A stretch of 64,000 nt of DNA from Schistocephalus solidus (lineage: Eukaryota; Platyhelminthes; Cestoda; Diphyllobothriidea; Diphyllobothriidae): positions 1-64,000 of the forward strand of contig WEDG01004290.1 in NCBI GenBank assembly GCA_017591395.1, written 5' to 3'. How positions within the stretch are numbered: the first letter of the stretch is position 1; every line of letters starts with the position of its first letter. Position numbers and translations under genes: made by a program. Below, in pieces: positions 10,480 through 22,607 of the stretch. Under the pieces are notes generated by a model, which saw nothing but the letters and a program-made list of their open reading frames with translations, did not search any database and was not told where the DNA came from.

Positions 10480-10920
10480 TCTCTGCGTCCTTAAAATTCT
10501 AAAGCCATCTATGTGCTTGGTGGTTGGTGCGGATGACAAAATGTTGTGCGAACTTTTGACAGTACCAGCAGTCCTTCGAGTTGCTTACTATGCGGGAAAG
10601 AGTTGATCTTTGGTTCAGGGCGTGAAGTGTGGCCTGGAGACTGCTGAGTGCATTTATTATGTCCCAGTGTATTGGGGTCGACTCGAACACTCTCACAGTT
10701 TGGACTGCTGCGAGTAGGTCTGTTGTAGGTCGAATGCGGAACTCCTGTTAAACGTCTTCCGATCGGAGGCCGCCCATGAACCGCAGGCGAAACTTGGGAG
10801 TCTGGAAAGACCGTGCTGTTGCGATTAAAGAGAGTATCAAGATAGCTGTCAGTGCTCTCGGTGGGTTGTTGTGTCCGGAGACAGAACTGATTGTGTAAGG
10901 AGATCAAGGGTTCCTGGCAG
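10480..10920 (-). pseudogene. Gypsy-type Gag remnant
   Basis: On the minus strand a frame at 10907-10509 includes QFCLRTQQPTESTDSYLDTL, which resembles the RxQ...E.v..Yl..L pattern of Gag capsid domains in Ty3/gypsy elements. Further on, CWYCQKFAQHF recalls a Cys-rich knuckle, in another frame. Frameshifts separate the parts. It lies in the correct order upstream of the integrase remnant at 9511-8030, so both probably derive from one element that lost its middle. Confidence 0.5.
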
Positions 10921-11264
10921 ATTATAAAAATGCAGATCTGACACTTTTAACCCTACAAAAACTTTCCGACTAGGCAAAGCAGACCCCAGGTGCAAGATGT
11001 GAACATCCACATGGCCCTTTAAAATATTTTAAAAAACGAAACACATGCAGCACTTATGTTAGAAGGAAAAATGACCTTACGGAGATCGCACAAACAAATG
11101 TTTTTTTTTCAGCCACACTACAAGCCTAGGAACGGCTGAAAATGAGGAAACGCAGGAGAGAATTGGCAAAGGGACGAAATGGTTTAAAATCAATGACGTT
11201 CAAATAGTCCAGATCAATGTGTATTTCCTGTGGCCAAAAACCTATAACAATGAGAACTGGGTCT
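10921..11264. other. No feature recognised
   Basis: Short stretch between the Gag remnant and a LINE endonuclease fragment. Nothing recognisable was seen apart from a T-run near 11100. Confidence 0.4.
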
Positions 11265-11590
11265 ACCCGCCGAATCGATCATTGAAAGTCCTCTCCGCAA
11301 ATTTCAAAGTTTGTTGAAAGTGCTAGATGATCTTAGAAACAGATTAGATGAAATTAAACCGGAAATTATGGCTTTCACTAAAACTTGGCTTACTGCAGAC
11401 ATTACTGATTCCGAAATATCACTTAGAGGATATCAGCACTTCAGGAGAGATAGAACAAATTAAGGAGGAGGAGCCATACTTTATCTCACTCGCGAGCTGA
11501 CCGCTATGGCTGACATACATATTCCATTACGCGATTTGGAACTCTTCAGCATTACTATATCTGATAAGTATTCCAGACTATTGATGAAAA
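11265..11590 (+). pseudogene. LINE endonuclease fragment (CR1-like, probably family A)
   Basis: The frame reads LLKVLDDLRNRLDEIKPEIM, then FTKTWLTADITDSEISLRGY, then FRRDRTN, a stop, and GGGAILYL. This matches the N-terminal half of the apurinic-type endonuclease of CR1-like LINEs (E.W blurred to K.W, conserved RGGG with R lost to a stop). The fragment ends where the family B 5' region begins at about 11591. A family A 3' end resumes on the same strand at about 17900, suggesting one LINE split by the intervening block. The middle of that LINE (about 1.4 kb) is missing. Confidence 0.6.
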
Positions 11591-12990
11591 TTTAACAAGG
11601 TCAAGGTCAAGATCAAGGGTGCGCGGAACGATTTTTAAAGATAAGAGAATAGTATATTTTTACCATATTTGATAACCCTAGCAGTGAAATTTCTATTAAT
11701 TGATAGTATAAAAAGTTATTTTTACTGCCCCATATTATTTGTTCCGGCCCAAATAAATAACTGGATAAATTAGTTGCAATTCGCAAAGTGCGATTTGAAA
11801 TTGTGCCCGGCTCGCCGTTTTCTATTTACTGTATGAAATATGCTGCAATTTCAGTCTTTTAAAGTAAACTTGTAAATTATTTACACACTTTTTTCTATAA
11901 AGTAAACCGAAACTCCGTCTGGTAGTTTTGCTTGCTATACCAGACAAAAGATATGTACATATCTTTAAAAAGTATATCTCTTATTACGCTAAACTTTACT
12001 AGGGATAATTTTCCTTTTGTATCATCGCTTTTAAAAATACTGATATTTTAAACTCAATGTGAAACCTCAGTTAGCGCTTAGACGCAAATAAGCTCTTAGC
12101 GTAAAATTTCCACTAGAGTGACCCATCGTAAACATGAAGAAACAAGGCCTTGACGCCCTGGAAAATTTTAATTTTTTAATGTCTCAGTATGGTTCCCTGT
12201 TCACGATCCTTGGTACCATTTTTGACGGAAATTTGCCTTCACTCACTTCTCAACAATGCGGGAAACTTGAGCCGTTTATAAACGTGGTTAGTACTGAGTC
12301 ATATGACCGACATAAGAGAAGTTTCAACTTTCTTTTTAAAAAGTCCCTAAGAGTAAAATCCCTCCGGGACGTCGCATTTCATTTCCTTTACTCATGCGGC
12401 CTTTAACTTTAAAGTCGCGGAAGCTAAAAGGTTGTCTTCTCGTAGCAAAAACCCGCCAATTCTTGTCAAAAAATTTTCGGCGACTGAAATGGACATTATT
12501 TAACCTAAGCATGAGCACTCAGTCCAATATTTAGAGAAAAACAAGCTGTTTATCTGAAGAGATAAAACCCCAATGGAACGTTGGGTTTCACCCTCAGTAG
12601 CAAATGAGAAGCAAAGGTCTACAGCTATAATACCAAAAGTTATCTCAGAGGTTGGCGCTGCAGCTACTGCAAGCCAACGGCCCTCCGGATCAACGGGAAT
12701 TTCAATTCCCCTTGAATATTCACCCGTTTACCATGTTCCGAGTTTTTGTGCAATCGTGTCAACGCCATTTCTTTCCCCTGTCAAGCAAATCTCGCCTGCG
12801 TTATCTATCATATCTAGTAAACATTAGAAAAACCCCAGTAAATCTGAGTAATTTGCTAAGCCAGGCGTCAAAATTAGTAATTTGACTACCGATTGGAACC
12901 TTGCTAACACCTCCACGTCTACAACAGATGCGAACCCTCACGTTAGCATTTTTCGCAGCCCAAGTAATATCCAAAATCCCCAAATAATTA
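11591..12990 (+). mobile_element. 5' region of CR1-like LINE family B, plus strand (5' UTR and ORF1)
   Basis: Bases from about 11590 to 11930 match the reverse complement of about 17890-17550, the 5' end of the long minus-strand family B copy. After that the two diverge at DNA level, but both encode an ORF1-like protein sharing a xNxPILVxxF motif. The copy stops at about 12990, where the 3' end of the minus-strand copy begins. Two copies thus face each other with their 5' ends outward. Confidence 0.6.
12134..12470 (+). pseudogene. LINE ORF1-like fragment
   Basis: A 90-codon frame opens at 12134. After a frame change it continues to an AKRLSSRSKNPPILVKKF segment near 12420-12470. The TES..RHKRSFNF region and the PPILV motif align with the ORF1-like frame of the minus-strand copy (17312-17037, KRKHNF and APILV). 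CR1-type ORF1 proteins often have such an RNA-binding region; the match to a named domain is inferred. No host gene is recognised here. Confidence 0.45.
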
Positions 12991-14139
12991 CTAAAAATTA
13001 TAATATTTGTATTAAATGCCGGTTTACAGGCATTATCAGACGTAATAATCAGTTGAGATGAGGCTGACAGTTAAAAAACTTTCCTGAATATATATCATTA
13101 TAAGTGTTTTTCCTATCTTTGTTTTATTCAGAGAAAAAATGCTGCCTGTGAGATGATAGCAGTTCAGATCAGGTAAGGGCTAACACAATTGCAGTCTGTA
13201 TGCAGTCTCTCTGTCTTTTTTTCGGAACCGAGATTCTGCCCGTGGGCGTTTGCTCGCTGTCTGTTGAAGAAGTCAACGGGTGCAGGCTGCAGAGACGGTA
13301 CAATAGCCCTCAAGGTAAGACCTGGGATCAGGTTCAGATGCCACGCTCTCCGTCAAACTGGTAAACAAATTCTACCGTGTCGGTGCCCAGAATTCTCAGA
13401 AGCTGTACTGAATGCAAAAAAACTACAAATAGTTCGCTTAAAAAAGAATAACTTCGCGGGATTTTTATATTATGGGGAAGTTTATTCCACATGGTTATGG
13501 CGTTTACCGAAAAGAATCGACGATACTTAACTGTGCAAGCTAATGTAAGAAATAAAAAGACATTGCGATAACTGCTGCGTCGAGGGTGGTCAAGCTGCTT
13601 CACAGTGGTAAGGGGATTAAATGTTCGACTATTCAAAAGCTTCAACAGTAAAAAGAGTCCCTTCTGCACTTGGCGAAACCATAAGGGATCAATGTTTACA
13701 AGCCCACAGCGTTCTTGATACGACAGATTACGGTGCTCCAACGATAAAATTATTTTCGTGAAGAAGTGCTGGACCGATTCTATTTTCTACCGTTCGCTAG
13801 CGCGCAGAAGGCTAAATAGAAACGAGCAGTATTCTAGGCTAGGTCTAACATACATATTATAAAGGCGGAGTCTAATATCAATAGATTTAAAATTTCGGAG
13901 GATGAACCTGGCAGTTTTGCGTGCTTTAGAGACGATCAGTGCACAATGCTCTTAAAGATTGAGACCGTTGGAATATGATATGCCCAGATCCTTAACAACG
14001 CCGGCACATTTAGATCGTGGCCACTTATGCTTAGTTGAGGATGATGGTCGTCGCCAACAACCATAGCGGAACATTTGTGCCAAGAAAAGGAAAGGCGCCA
14101 TGTGCAGCACCATTGGGCAAAGGCCTCGAGATCATTTTT

Positions 14140-14600
14140 TTATAGATCAAGCACGGTGTCTCGATCTGCCGGCTTGTATCGATAGGCATTTTTTAAATCG
14201 TCGGCATACATGAAGGGCCTACCATTCTGAAATAAACCTGGCACATCATTGACAAAAAGACAAAATAAAAGCGGGCCTTGCACACTACCCTGGATAACTC
14301 CACTCCTCACGCGTGCCGAGTTTGAGAAAGCATTGGAGATCTCAACATGTTGTGTACGAGAGCTCAGATAAGAAGATATCAAGCTCAGAAGTTTACCACA
14401 TATACCGAAAGAGGAGAGATTCAGGAGAAGAAAAGCATGGTCAACACGATTGAAGGCCTTGGTGAAATCGAAATAGACTATGTTAAGTGCGAAGCCATTA
14501 TCACTAGATTTTAGAACATGATCAAAGAAAGAGAGCTGCCAGGTATCCCAAGAAATTTTTGTGAGGAACCCATTCTGGACTGCACTCAGTAGGTTATTCT
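14140..14600 (-). pseudogene. LINE family B ORF2 reverse transcriptase core
   Basis: On the minus strand the order is: YFDFTKAFNRVDHAFLL (motif A, about 14480-14430), a SYLSSRTQ segment, SGVIQGSVQGPLLF (motif B, near 14300) and the catalytic YADD at 14208-14197. These are the standard fingers-palm motifs of CR1/Jockey-type reverse transcriptases. A long readable stretch survives, but upstream and downstream regions are shifted out of frame. Confidence 0.75.
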
Positions 14601-15889
14601 CGGTTTAATGATATATAATTTTATCTTTGATCAAGGTCCCAAGATTTTCGAAGCTGCGGGCAGCGTGTTGATTGGCCAAAAGTCGTCAAATGACGTAGAT
14701 TGGTCGTGTTTGGGAAAAGGTATATTTTGTGATTACTTACACACACCGGGAAAGGTTTCACTTTCCAGAGCTAGATTTAATATTTTACACAGAAGAGACG
14801 CCTTGATAATACCGACTGGTACGTCATCTGGTCCAGGACTATGAGATTGACGAAGACGGTAAACGTCGCAGGGGGTAAAGTCATGGTTTCCAGGACGACA
14901 CCGGTCCAATTCCGGATGGTCAGAAGGGAAGTGGCCGAATTTTCACTAAATTTTCTGGACAATAAAATGTTAAAACTATCAGCCGTCAATTTGTCATCGA
15001 CTATAGGAATGCCAATGGCATCTCAGAGGACGGTATGCACTGTTTTTCTATGGGTTCTTTTTGCACGGGAAAAAATTTTCGTGAGATTAACGAACATTTT
15101 CAATATATTTGACCTCATCGGCTAGCCGCTTTTCTTCAGATAGCTTCTTAACCTTGTCAAAAATACGTTGAATCAAGGGCAGAACGCAGATGTCATTTTT
15201 AGATGGAATCAAAACGAGCGTTTACGCAACCTATGGTGAAAAGATAAAGGGAGGTAAACCTCATCTGTGACATTAATTATTTTCTTATGGGGAACAAAGC
15301 GAGAAAAAAGTGGATCCAAAACTTTGAACAGCATACCGGTACAAGTGTTTGCATTCTGACATAGAAAAAAAATCAGACCAGTCTTGAGAATCAAGATGTA
15401 TCAATAACTCTGTCCAAAGGATTGATCGGAAATCAAACAAAAAGCTACATTTTGGAAAAAATTTCATCGGTATCGAATTGTAGTGTAGAAGCAACGATTT
15501 CGTGGTCTGAGCACCCAAATATGCCTTAAGATGACACTGTCAAAGGCAGGCAAACCTCTGCAGAAGATTTAATCAAGTATGCTTGATCCTCGAGTAGGGA
15601 AGTCTACAACTTGAGTCCACATGCCGATATCTTCGGCTTCGAGTAAGTCCTCGAACTTTACGGGGCTGGAAGGGGTCGGAAACCATCGAATTTCAGGAAG
15701 GTTGAAATTACCTGCAAGTAAGAAATACGTAACATTTCAGTCAGCTGCGGCGTGAAATGCTTGTGAGTGACAAATCTCTTAATCCTCATTGGTATTGGGT
15801 GGGCTATGGACATAGCCAGTGAGTCAAGAGTTCTTCTTTTTAGGCCAACAGCTCTCTTCAACCGCGGTTAATTGCTGATAGTGTAAGGG

Positions 15890-16530
15890 CTGAAATGTCA
15901 GCGCTTGCTTTAAATATATACAGCTTCCTCCACCACGGCTGTCGCGACGATCATTTCGAGTACAATTATAATCTATAGTAGAGAGTTCAGATTCGTCTAC
16001 GGAAGGGTTTTCTATGTTTCAGTTACAATAACAATATCTGGACAGTGGACGAAGGCCAGAGTCTGAAGCAGGGGCATTTCATTTAGCAAGGATCTGGCAT
16101 TTGGAACGAACAGTTTAAGTGGTAAAAATGTTTGTTTTTGATCGGGGGTGGCTATGTCGTTCAGTGATTGACGAGCCGCTGAACATAGGGGGCGGCGCTC
16201 CCGCCCTGCTCTGTAAAAAGATTGTCGGATAGCACGCGCCCGTAGTATGTAAAGCGGAGTAAAATATGGAGGTATAAATATCAGATACGGGGGGGGGCGA
16301 GCACTACCGCTAGATATTGGGGCTTGTTCGGGAAACCCCTGTGCAGGATACTGCAAGTTATTCATAGTAAAGTGACACAGATGGTCAGGTAAGTGTAAAA
16401 GTCCAGCAGGACCCTTTGTATTGAGAGACAACTGGGAAAATGACCGTGGAGAAAATTGACTGCGGGATGAGCGATGCACTGCTGCGAGTGGAACAGAAGC
16501 GCTATTCTTGGACGAGAATGCTTGCATGTA
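15890..16530 (-). pseudogene. LINE family B ORF2 endonuclease region
   Basis: The minus-strand frame 16527-16012 ends with PNARSLLNEMPLLQTL and CPDIVIVTET, the N-terminal signature of the apurinic-type LINE endonuclease (N-ARSL, then ...DIV.vTET). After a frameshift the next codons read SELSTIDYNCTRNDRRDSRG with GGSCIYL, the conserved RGGG block. The part upstream (serine/proline rich) is probably the ORF1-ORF2 junction. Downstream parts are too broken to follow. Confidence 0.6.
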
Positions 16531-17036
16531 TCGTTTAGCAGCCTCAGTATGAGGTCAAGGTGGTAGCGTTAAATTCGAAGTAGTTGGGATGGGGATGTTT
16601 TCGGAATTAAAAACGATCTTAAAGGAGTATTTTTCATGGAGAGGATAAAATATTGCGATTTACGAGGAATCGAGACTTTAGTCGGACTTGTCTTTGAGCT
16701 AACAATCTGCGTTGGTTTATGAGGAGTAACTGGTAAACTTGGTATGGGTGTGAGAAACTGGAGAAGTACTGCTGTCCTGAGAACTAATAAGAGAAGTACC
16801 GTTGTCTTGAGATACCACAAGATCAATCAAAGTCGATTTTCGTACAGAGTTAACTGGAGATTCAGAGCCAGGTTGGAAATGACATTGGATGTGATTTGTT
16901 CAAAATGGCAAAAGTAGCAGTCATTTCTCTACTGCCTGTTCACAACTTAAAATTTTTCAGTTTTTTCTGCAATGTGTTGAGGTCAGGGGAAACGTTGGAA
17001 TGCCGTTTTAGATCAAATTTTCCACTAATCTCCTTC

Positions 17037-17312
17037 CTAGACAGTATGAATTGGAAGTCTATTAAGAAAAAAAAGAGTGACTAATATGGGGGCATTGCGA
17101 CTGAGCGAGTGATGTCGCATGGCGTGCGTGACTCTGACTCCCAAGTCAGAGCTTTGCAGAAGCAAACGCACACCATTGATAGTATATATGTTATTTCGAA
17201 TATGACGCAGCATAAAATTATGCTTGCGTTTCAACTGTTCTTTAGTTTCTGAGCTAATTATTCCAATGACTTGAAAGGCCTGCTGGAAAATTGTGTCGGT
17301 GGACCTGGTCAT
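17037..17312 (-). pseudogene. LINE family B ORF1-like frame
   Basis: A 91-codon frame with a basic segment (KEQLKRKHNFMLRHIR) and a C-terminal RNAPILVTLFF segment. This arrangement resembles the RNA-binding region of CR1-type ORF1 proteins. It lies between the 5' UTR and the endonuclease, as expected. It is much shorter than usual ORF1 proteins, so it is a fragment. Confidence 0.4.
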
Positions 17313-17899
17313 CGTTCCATGAAGCAGGAAATCTATTTTTTGTCAGACTCTGACTGATTTTGGCAAAAAGAAGTGTACGCTTCAGCAACCAAATGATGAA
17401 TATGTTCACGGTGTTACAATAGGATTTTAGAGGAAATAATATCACAGAGAGCTGCGAAGTCTCGCATTCGCCAGATATGCCTTTTTTCGTTACTCGATAC
17501 TCAAGAATGGAGGAAACACTGAAAATTTGCGTCTTTTTGCAAATCGTAAACTACTATCCGGAATTTGGGTTTACTTAAAATAAAAATGAGTTAGTTCCTT
17601 ACACCAGCATACTTAAAAAGGCTAAAATTGCAGCAAATTTCATGCAGTAAATAGAAAACGACAAGCCGGGCCCAATTCCAAACACAAATCCGTAAAGTGC
17701 ATTTTATTTATCCAATTGATTATTCAAGCCAGCACAAATAATATTGGGCAGTAAAAAGAACTTTTTTAAACTTATACTTAATGAAAAGTTTACTGTTAGT
17801 GGCAAGGAATATTGTTAAAATAAACCCTTCAGTTATCTTTGAAAATCGGTTCCTTGACCTTTGTGACCTATTATGACCCTTGAGTATTTCCTTATCAAT

Positions 17900-19420
17900 C
17901 TGCACAAATTCATGTGTATTTGTCCCGCCAAGCTTTCTGGATGCCTAGTACTTCAAAATTGTACACTTATAGAATGATCATACATAAGCGCCTTAGGTAT
18001 AAGTTAACTTATAAGCTAGTATTATCGCCTCATGCAAATCAAATTTCTGCAAAGTCTGCACAGATATGTGGTTTTATATCACATAATTTCTTCCTTCCGG
18101 AAAAAAAATTTATACTGTACGACATGCTTGTTCCTCCCATCCTAGAATACTGCTGTCCTCTATTTGGGCTGATGAACGCCTCTGACGGCAGTAAGATTGA
18201 AAAGGTTTGGAGAATTTTTACTCGAAGAATATTTTCTCTTCCTGGATCGAGTGCCTCTTATACGGATAGATGACATTTAGCAAACATTAAATTCCTGTGG
18301 GTCGGAAGACTCAAAGCCGGTCTTAGCTTCCTGGTTCGCGTGAACTATAGGTCAAACTCTCCCACGAATAAACGTTCTTACTCCGGTCGATCACCTTTAT
18401 GCTATTTATAATTCCTCCATGATCATTTCACCACCCAATAGCTCCATTACTAACCGTTCTCAGTTTTTGCTTCCAAATATGCTTTCATGTGGAATAATCT
18501 TAAACTTGAAATTACTTTGTCGTCTTCATTAGCAATATTCAAAACCAAATTATGCACACAGTTAACTTCGGAAGATATTATGTCCGTATTGTCTGTTTAT
18601 CCCAAACTCGCAACTTTTTGATTTTTAAAACGGTCCTCCTGGTATTTGAGGCAGGTCCCTTGATATTTCATTGGTTTCTAAAAATTTTCTATTATTATCT
18701 GCAGATTCAATCTTCGCAACTATTATCGCCATCTCTTGATAAACTTGATACTTTCCTCCTTTTTTTGCAACCCTGACAATGGTCTCCGGGATGTGTTGAT
18801 GATCGTGGCGGGTTCTGCTGTTTTCGCTACCGTGTTGGTTGACTCTGCAGTCAGCAAGGTCGCATCTCGGTTATGTTCTTGTGACCTTTTTTTCCCTCTT
18901 CATTTTAACCCTGTTTTCTGCGACGAGGTCTACTCTCTCACCTCCCTGCTGGTTATAAACAGTATATCTGGCTGCTATATTATCTCTCATTCGACAAGGA
19001 GCGTTCCGAACCCTCATACGTAGTTAGCAACACCACAGTACTATCCCACTGCATCATAGCAATCCCATAAACACTGGCTATTAATTTTTAGAGAATCAGT
19101 ATTTTTCTCTAAGTTTCTCTTATTGAATTGGCGGCTCGTCAAACTCCGCCCCTTCTTTAACCGTATGATTTTTTTCACTGTTTCTTTCTTAGTTCACCTT
19201 ATATTCCAAAGATTATGGACTATTGTTTTAAAACTGGGGAAACATTGTGAATCGGACATGCCTACCATACAACTCATTTCTGCTGTTCATATGACTGTTC
19301 AAATAGTGCAGCTATTATGCACTTTCTATTTATTTATATCGCGATACTACGTTTGTTGTGGTGGGGTCCTCTGGGCCTTAAAAATATAGAATTTATTATT
19401 ATTATTACTATTATATAGGT
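17900..19420 (+). mobile_element. 3' end of CR1-like LINE, family A
   Basis: This stretch parallels 33310-34830 of the longer family A copy. Shared pieces include a YDMLVPPILEYCCPLFGLMN protein segment, a SLPGSSASYTD segment and a similar long 3' UTR ending in GGGCCTTA plus an AT-rich tail. An ATT-repeat tail is visible near 19395-19415. Stops interrupt the frame. It may be the remaining 3' half of the LINE whose endonuclease fragment is at 11265-11590. Confidence 0.7.
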
Positions 19421-20257
19421 GTTATTTCACACGGGTATCGACGATGAAGCTGAGGCCTGGACATCCCCTCAGTGATCAATTTCTTACGGATTCCTAGGAC
19501 CAAACACCTACCAACCTTAAATTTAAAAGCCAGTCAACAGACATGCCGCGATGTCGGTTTAGATTCGCTTGAAGATCGTGTTTGTATCGGTTTGAGCTGA
19601 TAGTTCTCCAGATTTTAAAATCTTCAACAAACATGAAGGTGCTGCAACCCAGGTCATCTGCACAGTCATTGATGTGTGAAAGAGAGAGAGAGAGACAGAG
19701 AGAGAGGAATAAACTTTATTTTGAAGTATCATTCAAAATTTTCAGCAAAAATATAAAGGGCTTATTCTTTAAGATAATAGGCTAAGTAAACAAAATATGC
19801 AAGAATCGAAAAGTCAAAAATAGACATCTAGCGGGACACAGTTCTAGTCTCAGCTTTTTTATTTCAGTCTCTTCACACGTAAGGTAGCATGCTAGAAGTG
19901 GCAAAACGTAGCGCTGGTATGCCGTTGTATGGCAGGCTATATGGTGAAAGATTTGGCACATCTGACGAGAAGACTTCACAGCAATCAGCTCAGAGGGGTT
20001 ACATCATCCAGGATTCACCCAGCAAAATTTTTGCTGTCGATAAGTGCCGGTTTGCTATCAAATCCACTAAAACAGTATAAGAAACACCAGCAGCAGAAGA
20101 GAGCATTCGGAAAATACGTTTTAAAATCAAAAAATCCTTTTTAAGCAAGGCTGGAAAAATCACGGGAGAGCAATAAAGGATGAGGGGAAGAACACATGCC
20201 TCTATAAATCACCAGGTAAGGGCCTGAGGTGTGTGATAGGAACGTAAACGGTGAATA
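19421..20257. other. No gene; short (GA)n tract
   Basis: An interrupted GA dinucleotide run is present at about 19678-19708. Otherwise nothing is recognised, although several short open frames exist. Confidence 0.4.
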
Positions 20258-20506
20258 TGGCAGTTCGACCGTCGATTTCGACGAGGTCCACCGTATGCCC
20301 CACACCAGGTGGTGCAGGGACGGTGACTTGCGCGTGAATTAGTTTTAAGTGATAGTAGCCTTGCGCTGCAGCTACCGCACTCTCTCCTCCTCCCCCACCT
20401 GAGCCCGGTGTCAAGACAGAGTCAAGAAGACCGGAGATGGGAGAGGGCGCAGGTGACTGGCGCGGCCGGAGCCGCCCCTGGGCGTGCCACCACACCACAA
20501 GAGTGA
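20258..20506 (-). repeat. GC-rich ~245 bp interspersed repeat, copy
   Basis: Closely similar (about 95 percent by eye) to 48609-48843 in the same orientation and to the reverse complement of 56143-56395, with a more divergent copy at 4550-4760. One consistent end reads GTGCCACCACACC and the other GGCAGTTCGACCGTCG. No coding motif, LTR or terminal inverted repeat was found. It behaves like a SINE or other small non-autonomous element; its Pol III promoter, if any, is not obvious. Confidence 0.75.
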
Positions 20507-20589
20507 ATATTGAAAACGACTTTAGCAGACATGTGGAGATAGGGTAGGCTAATATAACTGAACGCAACACAAACAGACTGACATTATCG

Positions 20590-20905
20590 ATGAAGGCAAA
20601 GGGGGCTGGAATGGCCATTTCTCGCTTATTAGCCAACATCATCAGCCAGTCATACCTAACCTCAGTTGTTGCCGCAACTGAGACTCGAACCAGTGACCAG
20701 TTGATTAGAAGTTCAACGCTTTAAACCACTGTCGGTTTCTATCAGGAATGTTAGGAATGATAGATGGGCGCTCACTGAGAAGTTGCGGGACTCACTGTTC
20801 CCGTTGTGCCTTGGGACTCACTCCCACCAGCAGCCGCACATTGTCGGTAATTTCATTTTACCTAAGCACCTATCTGCTACGCAGCTGCTGACGGGGCTCG
20901 AGAGT
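20590..20905 (-). mobile_element. Dispersed SINE copy with intact hammerhead-like core
   Basis: On the minus strand the unit shows CTGATGA near 20662-20656, GAAATGGCCATTCCAGCC at 20622-20605 and a decayed tRNA-like part (about 20760-20690), in the same order as the array monomer at 1-3835. The hammerhead-like core has a 2-3 nt expansion at the base of stem II. A short stretch at about 20868-20905 matches the monomer start in the opposite (plus) orientation, so two SINE pieces adjoin. Confidence 0.65.
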
Positions 20906-20909
20906 TCGC

Positions 20910-22607
20910 CCAAAGACGCATTTGTAAAAAGAGTATCGATATGTTGAGAGAATGAAAGATGCCATGTCAGAGTAACGCCAAGGTACCGAAAAGATGATAT
21001 CTCGTTGGGAAGGACGGCTGAAAATTGAGAACAGGGGGGTGAACACAGGTGAAAAACACATTGGAAGGCTTCTCATGGTTCAGTTGAAGGCCATTATCTG
21101 ACGATCAGGCTACAACATGGTCGAGGCCATCCTTCAGACACTGGATATGTGTCAGATTTGTAAGAGGATGACCAACAACCTTGTCGTTGGTATATTTGAT
21201 ATACAGGCAGTCGTTTGGTGATCTCAAATCATCAGTGTGAAGGGAGAAGAGGTGAGGGGGATAAGATGGCACCTTGAAGAACACCGCAGTTGTTTGGAAA
21301 GACAGTAGACTTCCGCTTGCCGTATTTTACGAATTGAGTGCGGGAAGTAAACAATTCTTCGAGCCAAGAGACAACCCAGCCAAAAGAGCTAGATGCAGAT
21401 GTGTTAATCAGGAGAAGGTGGTTCGGGATGGTGTTGAAAGCCGAGGAATAGTCAATAGATGCACATGCGTACGCATGGCAACCCTTATCTACATTTCGTA
21501 GAGCCGAATGTACTACAAGGGCAACAGCATCTAGGGTACTACGCCGGGCCTTTTAGGCAAATTGTAATTGGTTAAAGAAATAAGAGGAAAAAAAGCTTAA
21601 TTGCATCGAGAGCGACTGGTTTAGCAATCTTCAGTAAAGCGAAAGAGCAGGCGATTGGACGGAAAGATTTAGGACCAAAATAAGTAGACTTTTAAGGGAA
21701 AGGAGTGATTCTTACTGAACAACAAATATCAGGAATCTTTGAATCCATAAAGGACATGTTTATAAGGTGTGTCATATAGGGACAATCTGAGAGCAGCAGT
21801 ATATTAAAAACAAATGGTGAGACTTCATCTGGCCCAGCAACAGTTGAACCACGGACATTTTTCAGACGTTTCTCCATTGTTGCCACTGACACTGGAGAGA
21901 AAGCGCTTGGTAGTAACGAAAGGTTGTTTGTGGGTGGATTGGATTCAGAAGAAGTGTGGATAAAATGTTCATTTAGACCGTCTAAATCAGAATCAACATG
22001 TGCCAGTTTACCACATTGGCCAGTGAGAAACTTTGGATTCCTCCAGAGTTCAGCAGAGGAAGGTCGTAAAGAAGGTTTGGACGGAGAGGCAAAAAGCTGA
22101 CTAACAAAAAAATTCATTAAGTCTGCAAATCTCACTTTTTATTAAGACGTTTACCTCCTTTATGCAGTCACAGAGGCCTCGCTTGTAGAGAAGTTCTTTC
22201 TTATGTCTTAAAAATTTTAGATAAGGGCAAGAGATTCTGTCAGGTTGGACCAAAACTCTATCAAGAGGACAACATATATTAAAAATGTCTTTTAAAATGT
22301 TGTAAGGAAGCTGGAACACGGCTCAACATTGGATTGTTTGAGGAAGACGGGGAAAGTGTACGATATACAAGTCTGGAGAAAAAAATATTTTCCGAGGATG
22401 TGTCGCAAACATTAACTTTCCTTTCGGGTTTGAGTATCAGCACACGCGTAGAAGCGGAGTAAATTTTTGGAAGGCCTTATAATGCAGAGTGATCGGAACC
22501 ATACAATGGAACTCTGATTTTAACAAGGAGAAACTTCGATTGGTTAGTTAAAACGTGATCAAGAGGGGCATCAGCGCGAGTATTGAAGGAAACAAGGTCA
22601 TCAAATC
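20910..22607 (-). mobile_element. SR1/Rex1-like LINE, 3' half (reverse transcriptase part)
   Basis: Minus-strand frames include MEKRLKNVRGSTVAGPDEVS (start of the reverse transcriptase domain, near 21880), YACASIDYSSAFNTI (motif A, near 21460), GVLQGAILSPLLFSLHTDDL (motif B, near 21280) and a decayed catalytic YTND (near 21190). At the high-coordinate end GSDHSAL closes an endonuclease domain. The IDYSSAFNTI motif is typical of Rex1/SR1-type LINEs. The element continues beyond the gypsy insertion at 29026, so this is one LINE split in two. Multiple stops show it is dead. Confidence 0.72.

Larger units (their letters stand above)
12991..17890 (-). mobile_element. Near full-length CR1-like LINE, family B
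   Basis: Reading from 17890 to 12991 on the minus strand: a 5' UTR shared with 11591-11930, an ORF1-like frame (17312-17037), endonuclease pieces (about 16130-15890), reverse transcriptase (about 14600-14140) and a C-terminal WNKLPHNIK segment (about 13480-13430). The 3' end is AT-rich. ORF2 is broken by many frameshifts and stops, so the copy is dead. The family B 3' end also occurs alone at 9590-10259. CR1-like assignment rests on the endonuclease plus the GVIQG...YADD order. Confidence 0.7.

Noticed and set aside
14608..15125. Plus-strand open frames at 14608-15125 as host genes
   Set aside because: They are shadows of the minus-strand family B LINE ORF2.
18171..18177. CTGATGA at 18171 and in the parallel place near 33588 as hammerhead core
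   Set aside because: They lie in the LINE coding segment FGLMNAS and lack a GAAA block and stems at the proper spacing.
20202..20642. 146-codon minus-strand frame as a protein gene
   Set aside because: It runs across the GC-rich short repeat and part of a SINE; the same translated piece appears at the 48609 copy as a repeat by-product.
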